Assembly (NCBI GenBank): GCA_019914995.1
Contig: CM034140.1
Span: 7,300,026-7,364,025 of the forward strand
Length of the DNA stretch: 64,000 bases
Reading direction: 5' to 3'
Source of the DNA: Acanthochlamys bracteata
Lineage: Eukaryota > Streptophyta > Magnoliopsida > Pandanales > Velloziaceae
Below are positions 37,201-49,144 of this stretch, piece by piece. A program made the position numbers and the translations under genes. The stretch's first letter is position 1, and each line of letters begins with the position of its first letter. The notes beneath the pieces were generated by a model, which saw nothing but the letters and a program-made list of their open reading frames with translations, did no database searches and had not been told where the DNA came from.

Positions 37201-39986
37201 GATTCCTTAAACAGCAGTACAAATAAAACCATAAGTACACCTTTGAAGCCAATGCAAATGCATACTCTGCCACAACAGTTTTTCCAGCTGAAGTATGAGC
37301 AGCAACAAAAACAGATTCTCCTCTCTCAAGATAATAAATTGCCTGTAATAGAAATTTATTTAGAAAAAAACATCATGAGCTTCAATTATACTGCACTAGA
37401 AAACTTATTAAAAAGGAGCTTTCGTGGATCACTAAGTATAACTTGGAGAAAATTATGAGAAGTTTGCAATGTATATCATTCTAAAAGTAAAACAAAATTT
37501 ACGAGGATGAGTTCTAGATTAGAATAAAAGCATTTACTTGAGAGGTTATACTAAGACATGCTTATGCACTTGACAATAACATTTTCTATTACATAGATGC
37601 ATCATGAGCTAACTACTTGATAGTATTTGTATGTTGGCAGGCAATGACGACTGTGAGAAGACAAATGGCTGTCTAAAGAGAACATTAGTTCTATCAGAAG
37701 TAGACTAACAGGAAGAAGTTACGAAAATATATGGGGCTGCTTGACCAGTTATACGGTCCATACATTTTTTAAGTCTTTATACAATGTTAAACATCAAGGG
37801 AAAAACAGTTCCACTTAATTGCTAATATAAATAACTACAGTAAGCAAGTACATCATAAAATCGACAAAAATGTTTTCATATTAAATAGAAGGTGTAGGGG
37901 AGAAAAGATGATGAAATACCTCCTTCTGGAAGGTATCCAATTCGAAGGGAAAATCAAGTGCCATGTCTGGAACAAGTTCAGTAAACCGTGCTACAATCTC
38001 TTGAGGCCCAATAGTCTTCTTCGAGGCCTGCAGAGGAATTCATGTAAGTGAAGAGTACTATAAGTTGCCAATAGAAACAACTAAAATATGAAGACAAGTC
38101 TTGAAACAGAAGCTCAACTCCTCCAAATACAGATACCATCCATCAGGAGAAAGATAATTTATTTCACTAGAAGTGATATCTTAAAAATAGGTATGCATCC
38201 GAGATTCTATCACAAACAATGGGATTTGTTAATGAACTGCATCTATGTGTTAAGTATGTGGGTATAGAGACAACCATCCACTTGCATCTCCTGTAAGCAT
38301 AAAGTTTATTTAATTGATCAATCAAATAAGTTTTGTTTACACTAAAAAACTCTTTTTTCAAGTCCTGATACCATGATGCCTCAAAGGTCAAGCTAACTAC
38401 TTTCTCTTTTATGTAACCCACTTTAGAAATGAAAGATTCATCTCCATGATGAAATATACAATTACCTCTCCCTCATGTTGTTTACTATCACTTGTACCAT
38501 AGAAATCCTTTGAAACTAACTCCCCTTCAGACTGAAGTATTTCATCAACCGCTGAGGACTCCACAGCAGCAGCAGTACTATAGCTTTCCATTTCATCAAT
38601 ATTTGACTCCTCTTCTTCACTTTTAGGTTTGGCAGAGTCTGAATTGAGAGATTAACTGAGGTGAATATGTATGTTCATATGCACTGCTGGGATCAAAGTG
38701 CATAAAAAATCAAAACATTCAGTTCCAAAGCAAGGTAAGTTCATAAACTTACCTTGATTGCTCAACTCATCAGCAGAACCTTCTTCCCATGCTTTTGTGA
38801 AGAGGTCATCAAACTGCACCGAGAACTTATTCTGCAAGGAATTTAGTTATGTCATAAACAAAATGAAAACAACCAAAAACACATAAAAAACAGAAAGAAG
38901 TTATTAGCTAGCACATTAATTTCTTGTTGAGTTCATCGACTTAGTGAAGGTGCTAAGGTTCATGGTCAATATCACAATATGAGAAAAAAATACATGCAAG
39001 TTAAGCAGTAACCAGGTTTTTCTCTTCCATAATCTCAGATGCATCGCTGGCTCCTTTTGCACGCTTCCAAAAGTATGGGTATTCCTTCAAAATTCAAGGA
39101 AGTATCTTTACAAACTGCACAGTTAAAATAAGCAAAAAGGTTACAAAGCAATCATTCTAAGTGACTACCTTAAGATGACCCAAATCTAGACCTTTCTTGA
39201 AACCAGGAGGGATGAACTGTGAAACACCACCATCTATGAGTTCATGGACCCAATTACCATTGCAAGCACCCCGCGGCAACATCTTTTCAGTTGATTGAGA
39301 ATCACTTAGACCTCCAGGACGAAAGGGACGGCTGTTCATACTGCCTCTCACGAAGTCCTTCGCAGGTCCTGGCATGCGTGCAAAAGCTTCAGAATCGTCT
39401 CCTACCACTAAATCTATCACATCCACCTGCACAAATCCATGCTCAAACAAGTTCAAGTAAAAACATTAGAGCAAGTGGATAACACATAATCAGTTAAGTT
39501 AGAGAAAATAAACCTCAACCGAAGCTGGATCCCACACACCGTCGCTTCCCTCGTTTTTCTTCAACCGGCGAAACGGCAACTCCCACTGTGAAGAAAGAAC
39601 CAATCGCGGTGCTGATGGTTCCGGCTTCACGTCTGCCTTATCAAACCAATCAAATTCCCAAAACCTCCCTGCTTTCTCAACGGAGAACTCATCCGGGTCC
39701 AATTCTGGTTTCAAGTACTTCTCCTCTAGGTACTCCTTCACGCTCTCTCTTGTTTCGGCTGGAAATGCCGGTGGCTGCAATCAATCAATGAATCAAAAAC
39801 TATTATAATAAAGGAACAACAGTAATGAGAACGAATGAATCGAGAACTAACGAGAATGAAATCGGGGATGGAATCGAGAGGGCTGGGAGATTGAACTGGA
39901 GAGAGGGGTTCGATTCGAAGATGACCGCTGTATCCTGAGAAACCGATTCGGAAACCGATTTCGTTAGTCGCTTCTATCCGTTCCAT
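28223..39986 (-). CDS. SKI2: DExH-box RNA helicase SKI2 (cytosolic exosome cofactor)
   Basis: Helicase of the SKI complex, which feeds mRNA 3' to 5' into the cytoplasmic exosome. I rebuilt 23 exons. On the minus strand these run: 39852-39986, 39514-39774, 39169-39426, 39013-39084, 38753-38831, 38466-38638, 37920-38027, 37241-37342, 36786-36986, 36564-36674, 36131-36198, 35624-35978, 35048-35203, 34856-34966, 33031-33084, 32194-32451, 31791-31900, 30680-30833, 29603-30068, 29201-29415, 28869-29107, 28537-28663 and 28223-28435. The sum is 1341 codons plus stop, close to Arabidopsis SKI2. Motifs: Walker [25 protein letters not shown] box [36 protein letters not shown] and [13 protein letters not shown]. 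The arch/DSHCT part includes [14 protein letters not shown] and [20 protein letters not shown]. It ends [16 protein letters not shown]. Intron 14 (33085-34855) carries a transposon-like repeat. Divergent with DEX1. Confidence 0.97.
33222..33980. mobile_element. Transposon-like element with GGTTGTCAA...TTAACAACC ends in SKI2 intron 14
   Basis: About 760 bases. The left end is GGTTGTCAAGATTGGAATTT and the right end is AAATCGAGATTTTAACAACC, an imperfect terminal inverted repeat. Beyond the termini, both ends carry many subterminal copies of AAGATCGGAATCTTA-like words. No ORF of useful length, so it is non-autonomous. No convincing target duplication was found. The left end matches the element at 1-88. 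Confidence 0.72.
33764..34357. repeat. Two tandem copies of a ~295-bp unit (element end plus flanking intron)
   Basis: Unit 1 (about 33764-34053) and unit 2 (about 34059-34357) both run from CAGCTT(C/T)GCTCAAA through the element right end (TTTTAACAACCATAACTAC). Both then continue into flanking DNA (ACCAAAAGGTTGAAAGTCTG, GGAAATGACAATGCAAGTAT). Because the flank is included, this is a local tandem duplication after insertion and not a second transposition. Confidence 0.85.
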
Positions 39987-40508
39987 TTTCCGGCAGTCGC
40001 CGGAGTTCTACCAATTCTACGAACAACAACCACGACGAGAACGAAGAAATCGAAGGGGGGTTTTTGTGTTAACTGGGTAATACAAGGGCCTAGTAAATCC
40101 CAAATGGCCTGTGTAATACAACGGCCCATCATATTTTATTTTTTATAAATATTTAAAATTTATTTAAAATTTTTTTTTAAAATAAAATATTTTTATTTAA
40201 AAAAGTTATTTAAATAAATTTTTTAGTATTTATAATTTATAGTTGTGTACGTTTGATATCTATTTTATTTTATAAATATTTGAGTAATGATTGCTTTTAT
40301 ACATATATAATAATAAGGATATCAGGCCTTACGAAATGAATGGGCCTTGTAACGGGCCTCTTCGATTAACATGGCTTGCCATCATCGGGTGTAACCTCGC
40401 CAATTTTACATGGATTGCGATCTGGTGTGTTGTTACGACTCGCGAGCGGGTTTAAGAAAGAAAAGAGAGAGAAAATACATTTGATTCCTCCGGCGATCGC
40501 AAAAGAAA
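39987..40508. promoter_or_regulatory. Divergent promoter of SKI2 and DEX1
   Basis: The two start codons are 522 bases apart. The interval has TGGGCC/GGCCCA site-II-like elements on both strands (about 40122-40128 and 40341-40346) and further GGGCC(T) words near 40085 and 40354. An AT-rich core lies at 40130-40320. Site II elements are common in promoters of constitutively expressed plant genes. Confidence 0.6.
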
Positions 40509-43500
40509 ATGAAAACTCGTCACGGATTTTGTCTTCTTCTGATTCTGAGTCTGGTACTAGCGACGGCGGTGATCGGAGATTTACCTGCCGTTGAGAAGGA
40601 GGAAAAAGAGAAGAAGAAGAACAACAAGTTCCGCGAGCGACAAGCCAGTGATGACATGCTCGGCTATCCTAACCTGTACAAGCTCTCTCCCTCTCTCCCT
40701 CCATTGATTTATTAATTGATGGGAAACTCTGTGGTAGATTTCTTTAATAAAAAATTTGTTGGCTAAAGTTTTTGGTGGAATTTAGATTGAAAGACATATG
40801 TTGTTGCAAAATTTGAGCTTGAAGGTTAGCATTTCAGTTGATTTAACTCTGTGGTAAACTTTCTTAGTTTCTGGTATTGTTCTGATGAATTCTGCGGTAG
40901 AATTTATATCGGAGCAAATATGCTGTTGCAAACTCTGATCTTGAAGTTTAAATTCTCAATTGACTTAGTTGTGGGTAGATTTTCTTGATGTTTTTGTTAA
41001 TTTTTAGATAAATCTTGCTGTGAAATTTGGATTGGAGCAAAGATGTTGCAAAGTTTGAGCTTGAAGGCTAAAATTTCAATTGACTTAGTTGTGGGTAGAA
41101 TTTTTTAATGTTTTGGTATTTTTTAGGTAAATTTTGCTGTGAATTTTGGATTCGAGCAAAGATGTTGTTGCAAAGTTTGAGCTTGAAGGTTAAAAATTTC
41201 AGTTGATTTAGTTCTGCGTAGACTTTTTTATTTAATGTTTGTTATATGTGTTGATAATGTTTGCGGGAATTTGGATTGGAGCGAAGATGTTGCTGCAAAT
41301 TTGAGCTTGAAGGTTAAATTTTAGTTCAAGAGACTTATGAATGTTTCAATTTCATTAAATTTATTGGATAGGATGAGTGTGGTTTAAGTTGTTGTAGAGA
41401 TGAGGATTTTGATTTGGGAAGTTGGTGTTACAGTCGATTTTGGTGGAGTTAAAGTAGCTCCTTGAAACTTAAGTGTGATATTTTTTTGTTTTAGAAAAAC
41501 CTGAGTCTGATTTCCAATTTTTGTTGGAATTCAATGTTTTGTTGTTGTAGAGATGAGGGTTCCTTCTCGCAAAGTTGAGTTTTGAAGTTAGAAATTTGAT
41601 TTTGAAGACGTGGTGAATGGTTCCACTTAAGCAGAGTTAGACCTGAGTGTGAATTCTTTTCTCCTTTTGTGGTAGTGTTAATTGTTGTTGAGTTCTTGCA
41701 GAGATGAGGATTCGTTGTTGACTACCAAATGCCCTAAGCACTTGGAATTGAGATGGCAGACTGAAGTCAGCTCTAGCATCTATGCAACTCCATTGATTAC
41801 TGATATCAACAGGTAAGGAATGCACTGTTATTATTTCCATTTTGTCCTTTATTTGGCTTTAAAGATGATTGTTATTCCTTTGTTCAAATTTGTAAAGTTA
41901 ATTAGTTCATTAAAGTTAATTTTATTTCTTCATCTCACGATCCAGCGATGGTAAGCTAGAGGTGGTGGTACCTTCATTTCTTCATTATTTAGAGGTGCTT
42001 GATGGCTCCGATGGAGATAAACTCTCAGGTGTTTCTTTTTTTTTTTTTTTTTTTGGGTTTTTGTTTTCTTCGTAGTGTAAATGGTGATTGTGACATTTAT
42101 CTTAATGGCTCACTTCAAGATGTGTCGGCTTTTATTCAAGTTGCATGTATGTCGCAGGGTGGCCGTCCTTCCACCAATCGACTGTTCATACCACTCCACT
42201 TTTGTATGATATTGACAAAGATGGTACAAGGGAGATAGCTTTGGCTACCTACAATGGTGTCATTAATTTTTTCAGGTGAGCTTCTCTGATGTTGGGGTGA
42301 ATTTTGTTCTCGGGTTTGAAGTTTAATACTGCATCAATATGTAGGACGTCAGGTTATATGATGATGGACAAACTTGAGGTCCCTCGGAGAAAAGTACGGA
42401 AGAACTGGTATGTAGGCTTGCATACAGACCCAGTTGACCGTTCTCATCCAGATGTTCATGATGACTTATTAGAGGCTTCCAATGTGAACTCTATAATTGG
42501 TAAGTAGCCAACGTATCGCAAAAGCTGGCACTTTTCTGAGCTCCTTGTAAGTTTTTGAAATATATAAACTTGCTTGTAGGCATTTTGGCTTTACTAAAAT
42601 AAACCACTTTTGTCTGATCCTGGTCAAATGTGATATCTTGAACTTTTTTCATTAGTGGTGGCTTTGAATTCGTTTCATGTTAGCTATCATCCTGCCGCTA
42701 CTTTCATCCTTGCTACCTGACCAAGTAGCTAAAAATGCCTCATTGGTACTCATCCTATAACCACTTCTTCAATGTTTTTAGGGAGCCATACATATTGAAC
42801 TACTCTAACACTAAAAACTATGTAGGAAGCTAGTTAAAAAACTTTATACCTTAACATTTTAACAAGAGACCAAGAAAAATAGTGTTACATTTGCCTTCGA
42901 TTGACTTCTAAATTAAGATGATGCATCATAATTTTATCAAATTTATCTCTTACAATGTGTTTCTATTGAGAGTAAATAAGAGTAAGAGAATCATTTACTC
43001 TCCTTCACTCTTGTTTGGCAACTCCTTTATAAGAGTATTGAAGAGTAAAAATTCTCTTCATTGTATGAAGAGTAATCGGTTACACCCTAATGTGTGGTGT
43101 AACCGAGAGAAAGAATAATTTAGAACTGTGAAATATTTTTTGTCCCTTTTAAGTTAAAGAAATTATATATATATATGGAGGGATAGGAGCACTCCTTTTT
43201 TAGAGACATTTTCGGGCACTCTTTTTCCGATTTATGGTCAGAGTGACATCAAAATTTAATCTCCACCGTTGGATATGAAGCAATATGAGTTAGAAACATG
43301 CTTACAAAATTTCAGCTCAATCGGAATACTAATTCATCTCCAACCGGCCACTTGATTAAGATGACAGAAAGTAAAAAAATTTCAAAATATATATTATATT
43401 ATTTCTGTCATCTTAATCAAGTTGTCGGATGGAGGTGAATAGTATTCTGATTGAGATGAAATTTTGCTAGTATGTTTCTAACTCATAATTTTTCATATCC

Positions 43501-46500
43501 AACCGTGGAGATTGAATTTGGAGGTCATCCCGATCATGAATTAGGAAAAAAAGTGCCATATCTCTCCCTATATATATATATATATATATAAGGATAGGGG
43601 TACATGACATCTTTAGAGGCACATGGTGCACATGCCGGCCAAAAATGGCCAGTGAGAAATTCAAATTCAATATCCACCATTGGATATGAAGAATCATGAG
43701 TTGAGAACATGTTGATAAAATTTTAGCTCAATCAGAGTACGAACCGATTTTTATCGGAACTCTTGATCAAAATGATGCAAAAACGAAATATATATCTTTT
43801 GCAAATTTAATATTTTATGTTATTTTGATCAAGAGTTTCGATGGAGGTCGGTTCGTATTCCGATTGAGCTGAAATTTTATTAATATGTTTTCAACTCATG
43901 GTTCTTTATATCCAACGGTGGAAATTGAATTTGGATGTCTCGCCGGCCACTTTTGGCCAGCATCTGTACCATGTGCCTTTAAAAATATCATGTGCCTAGT
44001 AAGGGCATTTCAGATTTTTTACAAATGATGTTTTAATTACTCACGTTACTCTCTAACCAAACAAGAATAACTCTTCATTACTCTTATTAATATATCCAAA
44101 TAAAGTGAGAGTTACATGATTAGTCTTACTCTATATTACTCTCCTTTAGCACTTCTACTCTTATTTATTACTTTTATTTCAAACATAGCCTTAATTTATG
44201 CTTCGGGTGTTTATCCATAAACAATCATATACGAAAACAGTGTATACTGGCTTCCTGGAATTCCTTGAAATTTCTTTTTCCTTTTTAAAGACTATCGCCG
44301 TATCTACTGGCATTCGATCATTTCATTCTTTTAAAGCAGAGTAAATGAGGAATTCAATTGAAGGCATGTGCCTAAATGCTTCTCTACATTCCCAGCTGGT
44401 GCCACTGCTTCAGCGAAGGATGCATCTAAAACAGGAGCAAAGGACATTGATCATGTAGCTCAAAAAAATGATGTGTCAACTGATGCAAATCATACTTCTC
44501 CAGGAAATAATGCCTCCTCAGGAAGTGTAACTTTTGACAATGTACCACAGCACACTTCTGGAAGTGCAATGGTTGAGAATGCAACGAAAACTGAGAATAC
44601 GAGTCATACTGTATCTCTGGGAACTGTGCAAGAAGATAACTCAACAAGACCCCAACGAAGGCTTCTTGAATCCACTGAATCAAAAGAAACTGAAGTAGTG
44701 AATTCTAAACCTCAGGATGGCGATGATACCATAAAGCAGGCAGCAACTGTGGAGAATAATGGAGGCCTTGAAGAAGTTGCTGATGCTTCTTTTGATTTTT
44801 TAAGGAATGTGGAAAATATACCAGATCAGTATGATTATGACTATGATGATTATGTTGACCAATCCTTGTGGGGAGATGAGGAGTGGGTGGAAAAGGAGCA
44901 TGAAAAGTTGGAAGATTATGTCAGTGTGGACTCTCACATCCTGTGCACTCCAGTAAGTTCCTGTTAGAGAACTATTGAAACATCATGACTGTTGCAGACG
45001 TCTATATGTTCTAATAAGCATGTTGTTGTTGTTTTCTAGGTAATAGCAGATATTGACAAAGATGGCATAGATGAGATGATAGTAGCTGTATCATACTTTT
45101 TTGACCGGGAGTAAGTAGTTTTCTTCAACTGTAGAGATGCTACTTTCCTATTTTTAACTGACAAGTGTGATTATTTTGTTTGGGGCTGTTCTTATTTCAG
45201 TCTTTGTACGTGTTAGTTATTTCTGCTAGCTGAATTGGAGTAACAGCTTCACTGATAAGTTGGCAGGTATTATGACAACTCAGAACATTCAGCAGATTTG
45301 GGTCAAATTGATATCGAAAAGTATGTAGCAAGCAGCATAGTAGTTTTCAACCTTGCTACGAAACAAGTAAAATGGAATGCTGAGTTTGATTTAAGTATTG
45401 ATACCGGAGATTATCGTTCCTACATTTATTCCTCTCCTACTGTTGCGGATCTGGATGGTGATGGGTATCTGGACATTCTTGTTGGGACATCCTTTGGGTT
45501 AGTTTACATTCTGGACCACCGTGGTAAGCAGTAACTCTTACTTCCTTTTCTGTAGCTTCACTAGAAATGCTTGTGCCCCATAAAACTGCTGACTTGATTA
45601 TATAATCTTGTTGCCATTACCTCTATGTTTAGATATGTCTATAGATGTTCCGTGATGAGTTTTTAGAAGGTTTCTTGTGACCCCTGGCCAGTTCAAGATA
45701 TCTTAAGGTTTCTAGATGAAACTATGAAATTGATTTTTGGTATTCCTTGTGAACATGTTACTTTGAAAATACCAGACCATCATATAAAGAGCATTGCAAC
45801 CCGTTTACATATTTCATCACACGAGGCTCTTTTTTTAAAAATATTTTATTGTTATCATTGTTATTATTTACTCAATTTATTGCATATAATGAGAAGAAAG
45901 CAACAAATATCTTGTGGACAGATAGTTTGTTTATACTTTATACAATAATCAGATCCTGTATTTGACAAAGTGAATGCTGTGTCTAGGTAAGGTAAGAAAC
46001 AAGTTTCCACTAGAAATGGCTGAGATACAGGCTCCAGTGGTTGCAGCAGATATTAATGATGATGGTAAAATTGAAATAGTAACAGCTGACTCGCATGGAA
46101 ATGTTGCTGCTTGGACAGCAGATGGAGTTGAAGTTTGGGAAGTACATTTAAAGAGTCTCATCCCACAGGTAAGTAATTCTAAAGATCATTGCATCCAGTA
46201 TCTTATTAAGGAGTTCAGTTGATTTAACTGCAGGAGAAATTGCAAGAGACTTAAGAAATAGACTGGGGCATAGTTTAGGTTTCGTAACTTACAATTAGGT
46301 AATTTGTGTGTTGAGGTATGCATAGACCTCGAGATGTGAATTTCATAGGCTTTGATGATTCATTTGTAGCTCAACTTTTTGTTACCAAATAAAATTAGAA
46401 TATGTTCCACAACATGTGTGAACGACTAGCTTAGTTTGTTCGATTGCTGCATATATGAGACAGGAATTTGCTGAAGTTTTGAAGCATACTATAAACCGAC

Positions 46501-48243
46501 CTTACTAAAATCTCAAGGGTTCTTGTTAAGTTGTTATGCACATAGAAATTTCTAGTAGAAGATGCTTAGGTTATGCGGTTAGAAACCCTAGAAATAAAAG
46601 TTTTACCTGTTCTGTTATTGTGTGAACTGTGACTGGAGCATGAGAGATGCTCAACCATCTTTATCAAACAACATAGTAGGAAGTTGAATCTTTGAACACC
46701 TTTTAGCTTTGTATTTATAATAGGTTGTAGGACTTCTTTTCTTAATCTTCCCTTTTTTCCTTAATTATGACTTGTTATAAGGAGAGATTGAATTGCTCCA
46801 AGGATCCAAAAACATTGAAGTTTTACCATCTTGGAAAGCTTATATTCTTTATGTCAGGTGGTTAGTATTTTTCTTCTGTTGAAATACTTTGAATTTTATA
46901 GTCATCAACTTAGTTGGTTTTGATAGGCTCCCACTATTGGGGATATTAATGGCGACGGTTTAACTGAAGTCGTAGTCCCAACGACATCAGGCAACATATA
47001 TGTCCTTAGTGGGAAGGATGGTTCTCATGTACGTCCATTTCCCTACCGAACACAAGGGAGGGTCATGAATCAGGTTCTCTTGGTTGATTTAAGCACACGC
47101 TCTGAGAAGTCAAAGGGTCTTACTCTTGTGACAACATCTTTTGATGGTTATATGTATTTGATTGATGGATCTACAGCATGTGCAGATGTTGTGGACATAG
47201 GCGAGACCTCGTAAGTAGTTCATTTCTATTGGAATGTATCGATTTCCCTATAATTGTTCATCTAACATGAAGATTTGAGTTTCATATCTTTGGTTGATGC
47301 AGGTATAGCATGGTTTTGGCTGATAACGTTGATGGTGGAGAAGATCTTGACCTAATTGTCTCCACCATGAATGGCAATGTCTATTGTTTTTCTTCTCCCT
47401 CCCCGCACCATCCTATGAAGGTAGGTGGAATCTAAAAGTTGATATGTGTTCTTCGAAGTCAACAACATATTCTGCTGTTCTGAGAATGTGTCTAGGCAAG
47501 ATGCATGGTACTTAAAATGAGATGACATCGTAATAAAGTCGTATTCTAGAATCTCGTTTTATCTTAATTTTGAATTAGAGTTCGCCCATATATCATTTTT
47601 CTCTTTTGCATTTCATGATCATTCTATCGTAGGAGTGGAGAACACCAAACCAAGGACGAAATAATTATGCAAGTCGAGTCAATCGTCAAGGAATTTTCGT
47701 GTCCCCTGCATCAAGGACGTTTCGTGATGAAGAAGGCAAACATTTCTGGGTTGATGTAGATATCGTGGACATATATAGAAATCCCTCTGGGCATCAAGGA
47801 CCTTACAATGTCACAGTGAGTATTATGCTGATTGACATTATTGTCATGGTATATTAAATTCACATAGCTACCTTGATGCCTTTAATATATTGACCAATGC
47901 CTTTTCTTGTTTTTGCCCTGCTGCCCAGACCACGTTGTTAGTTCCTGGGAACTACCAAGGAGAGAGGCGCATCAGCATTAACCAGGTGTACTACAAACCT
48001 GGAAAGCAAAGGATCAAGCTCCCAACAGTGTCTGTAAGAACGACAGGGACTGTGCTTGTGGAAATGGTCGACAGAAACGGACTCCATTTCTCTGATGAGT
48101 TTTCACTTACATTCCATATCCACTATTACAAGCTTTTGAAGTGGCTTGTCGTCTTGCCCATGCTTGGGATGTTTGGCGTGCTCGTGATCCTCCGGCCACA
48201 GGAGGGAGCTCCTTTGCCATCCTTCTCACGGAACATTGACTAG
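40509..48243 (+). CDS. DEX1: DEX1 (defective in exine formation 1), FG-GAP repeat membrane protein
   Basis: Calcium-binding secretory-pathway/plasma-membrane protein needed for primexine and pollen-wall patterning. Thirteen exons: 40509-40675, 41702-41812, 41946-42028, 42158-42275, 42345-42499, 44396-44952, 45040-45110, 45267-45523, 45987-46168, 46927-47210, 47303-47420, 47633-47815 and 47929-48243, giving 866 residues. N-terminal signal peptide ([20 protein letters not shown]). FG-GAP/calcium loops of the form DxDx[62 protein letters not shown] and [12 protein letters not shown]. Exon 6 holds a long Ser/Thr/Asn-rich acidic linker of low complexity. A C-terminal membrane span is seen ([20 protein letters not shown]), then the tail [16 protein letters not shown]. 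Introns 1 and 5 are rich in repeats. Confidence 0.97.
40735..41335. repeat. Five ~120-bp tandem repeat units in DEX1 intron 1
   Basis: Each unit contains TTGCAAAnTTTGAGCTTGAAGGTTA, followed by TTTCA(A/G)TTGA(C/T)TTAGTT and a GTGGGTAGA-like block, then GG(A/T)TTGGAGC(A/G)AAGATGTTG. The GCTTGAAGGTTA word or its variant recurs at about 40817, 40938, 41057, 41178 and 41303, a period of 119-125 bases. Units are diverged (roughly 80-90 per cent by eye). Confidence 0.85.
41390..41712. repeat. ~152-bp repeats that copy the exon-2 splice acceptor of DEX1
   Basis: The real exon 2 begins TTGCAG|AGATGAGGATTCG at 41702. Near-copies GTTGTAG|AGATGAGGATTTT and GTTGTAG|AGATGAGGGTTCC occur at 41398 and 41551, spaced 153 and 151 bases. 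The sequence between them also repeats (CCTGAGT(C/G)TGA upstream, GAAGTTnG downstream). They could act as decoy or alternative 3' splice sites. Confidence 0.7.
43170..43590. mobile_element. Foldback element 1 (~170-190 bp arms)
   Basis: The left arm (about 43177-43370) and right arm (about 43402-43572) are near-complementary: CTCCACCGTTGGATATGAAG pairs with CATATCCAACCGTGGAG, and CTTGATTAAGATGACAGAAA pairs with TTTCTGTCATCTTAATCAAG. The loop is about 30 bases around 43371-43401. The transcript would form a long hairpin. No ORF. Confidence 0.85.
43591..44000. mobile_element. Foldback element 2, same superfamily as element 1
   Basis: The left arm from AGGATAGGGGTACATGACAT pairs with a right arm ending near TATCATGTGCCTAGTAAGG. 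Inner complementary blocks are AACTCTTGATCAAAATGATG and TTATTTTGATCAAGAGTTT, with a loop near 43790-43822. It shares CACC(A/G)TTGGATATGAAG, ATGAGTTnnnAACATG and TTTnAGCTCAATC with foldback 1. Confidence 0.85.
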
Positions 48244-49144
48244 AACTAAAACTGCTAGAGGTTCCATTTTGCGTCGAGGAAAGCAGCTAACTTGTCATCA
48301 TTTGAGCATTATTAAACCTTGTATGGTGGAGGTCTTCTGCTAGCCGTCTAGCAGTTATTAACAAGTAAACTTACGGATCAAAGTTTGTCTATTTTATACC
48401 AATACCTGACAAAGCTTCCATTTTTTCAACTGTGTATTATGCTTCATGGTTGAGATAGGAGATCACACCCTGGACTAGAGATGCAACAAACAAACAAGCA
48501 TTCTGGTCTACATAGAATTTTCTTCAGTTTCTACATAATGGAACTATGTACGTCTGGTTGTGCTCTGCTTTTCTTTGCATGGAGGATAGAGCAATCTTTT
48601 CTTTTTCCTTCTTTTTTTTTTCTGGGTGAAAAGTTACAAAATAGATTTAAAAAGGAAAAGAAAAAAATGAAGCTTTTGGTGCCAAATTTCTAGAAGGAAG
48701 AAATAGTAATGGGTATCTTGCCAAATCTCTTGATCTCCCTGTCCAAATTCCCAGTAAGCACTGGCACAAACATCTTGCAGTAGCAAACAAATGACCACAT
48801 CGCATGCCCGAATGTTGCCGGAGAATTTCCTTCCATGAAGAAATGACTGTACTAAGTCATACCCTACCCGATCACCGCAGCACAGTGAGCAGCCATCACG
48901 CCGGAGGAGCAAAGACAGTCGTAAGATGAAGATAGCAGTTAGGGTTCTGCGAAGTGCCATCATCCGGTTCAAGTGTCAGCTCATGTAGAACGCCCAGAAT
49001 TCTGCCATGGTCCCAAAGTTTCTTCCATAATTCCTACAAACCGAAGCTGGAACCCTTGGAAACACAAGACCTTCCTGATTCTGGAAAAAAAACATTTCTT
49101 TCTTGAAAAGTTTGGAAACGTTTAGAAGTCTTTCATTTGACATA
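48244..49144. other. DEX1 3' UTR and unassigned DNA
   Basis: The first few hundred bases should be the DEX1 3' UTR. A 113-codon minus-strand reading frame at 48634-48972 (contains GDRVGYDLVQSFLHG and AYWEFGQGDQEIWQ) does not resemble a family I know. It may be a further decayed piece next to the TASH3 fragment. A GATA tetranucleotide run lies at about 49150-49165. Confidence 0.4.

Larger units (their letters stand above)
42951..44190. repeat. Nested inverted-repeat elements in DEX1 intron 5
   Basis: An outer pair of arms, at about 42951-43130 (GTGTTTCTATTGAGAGTAAA, AATAAGAGTAAGAG, ACTCTTGTTTGG) and about 44030-44190 (CCAAACAAGAAT, TACTCTTATT, ATTTCAAACATAG), are inverted relative to each other. 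Between them lie two further long foldbacks (43170-43590 and 43591-44000). The order suggests that an outer MITE was interrupted by two later insertions. A TA dinucleotide run separates the inner elements (about 43569-43591). Confidence 0.65.

Noticed and set aside
43170-44000. Annotated miRNA gene
   Set aside because: Arms are long and near-perfect over their whole length, more like a MITE or siRNA hairpin; no small-RNA evidence is available.
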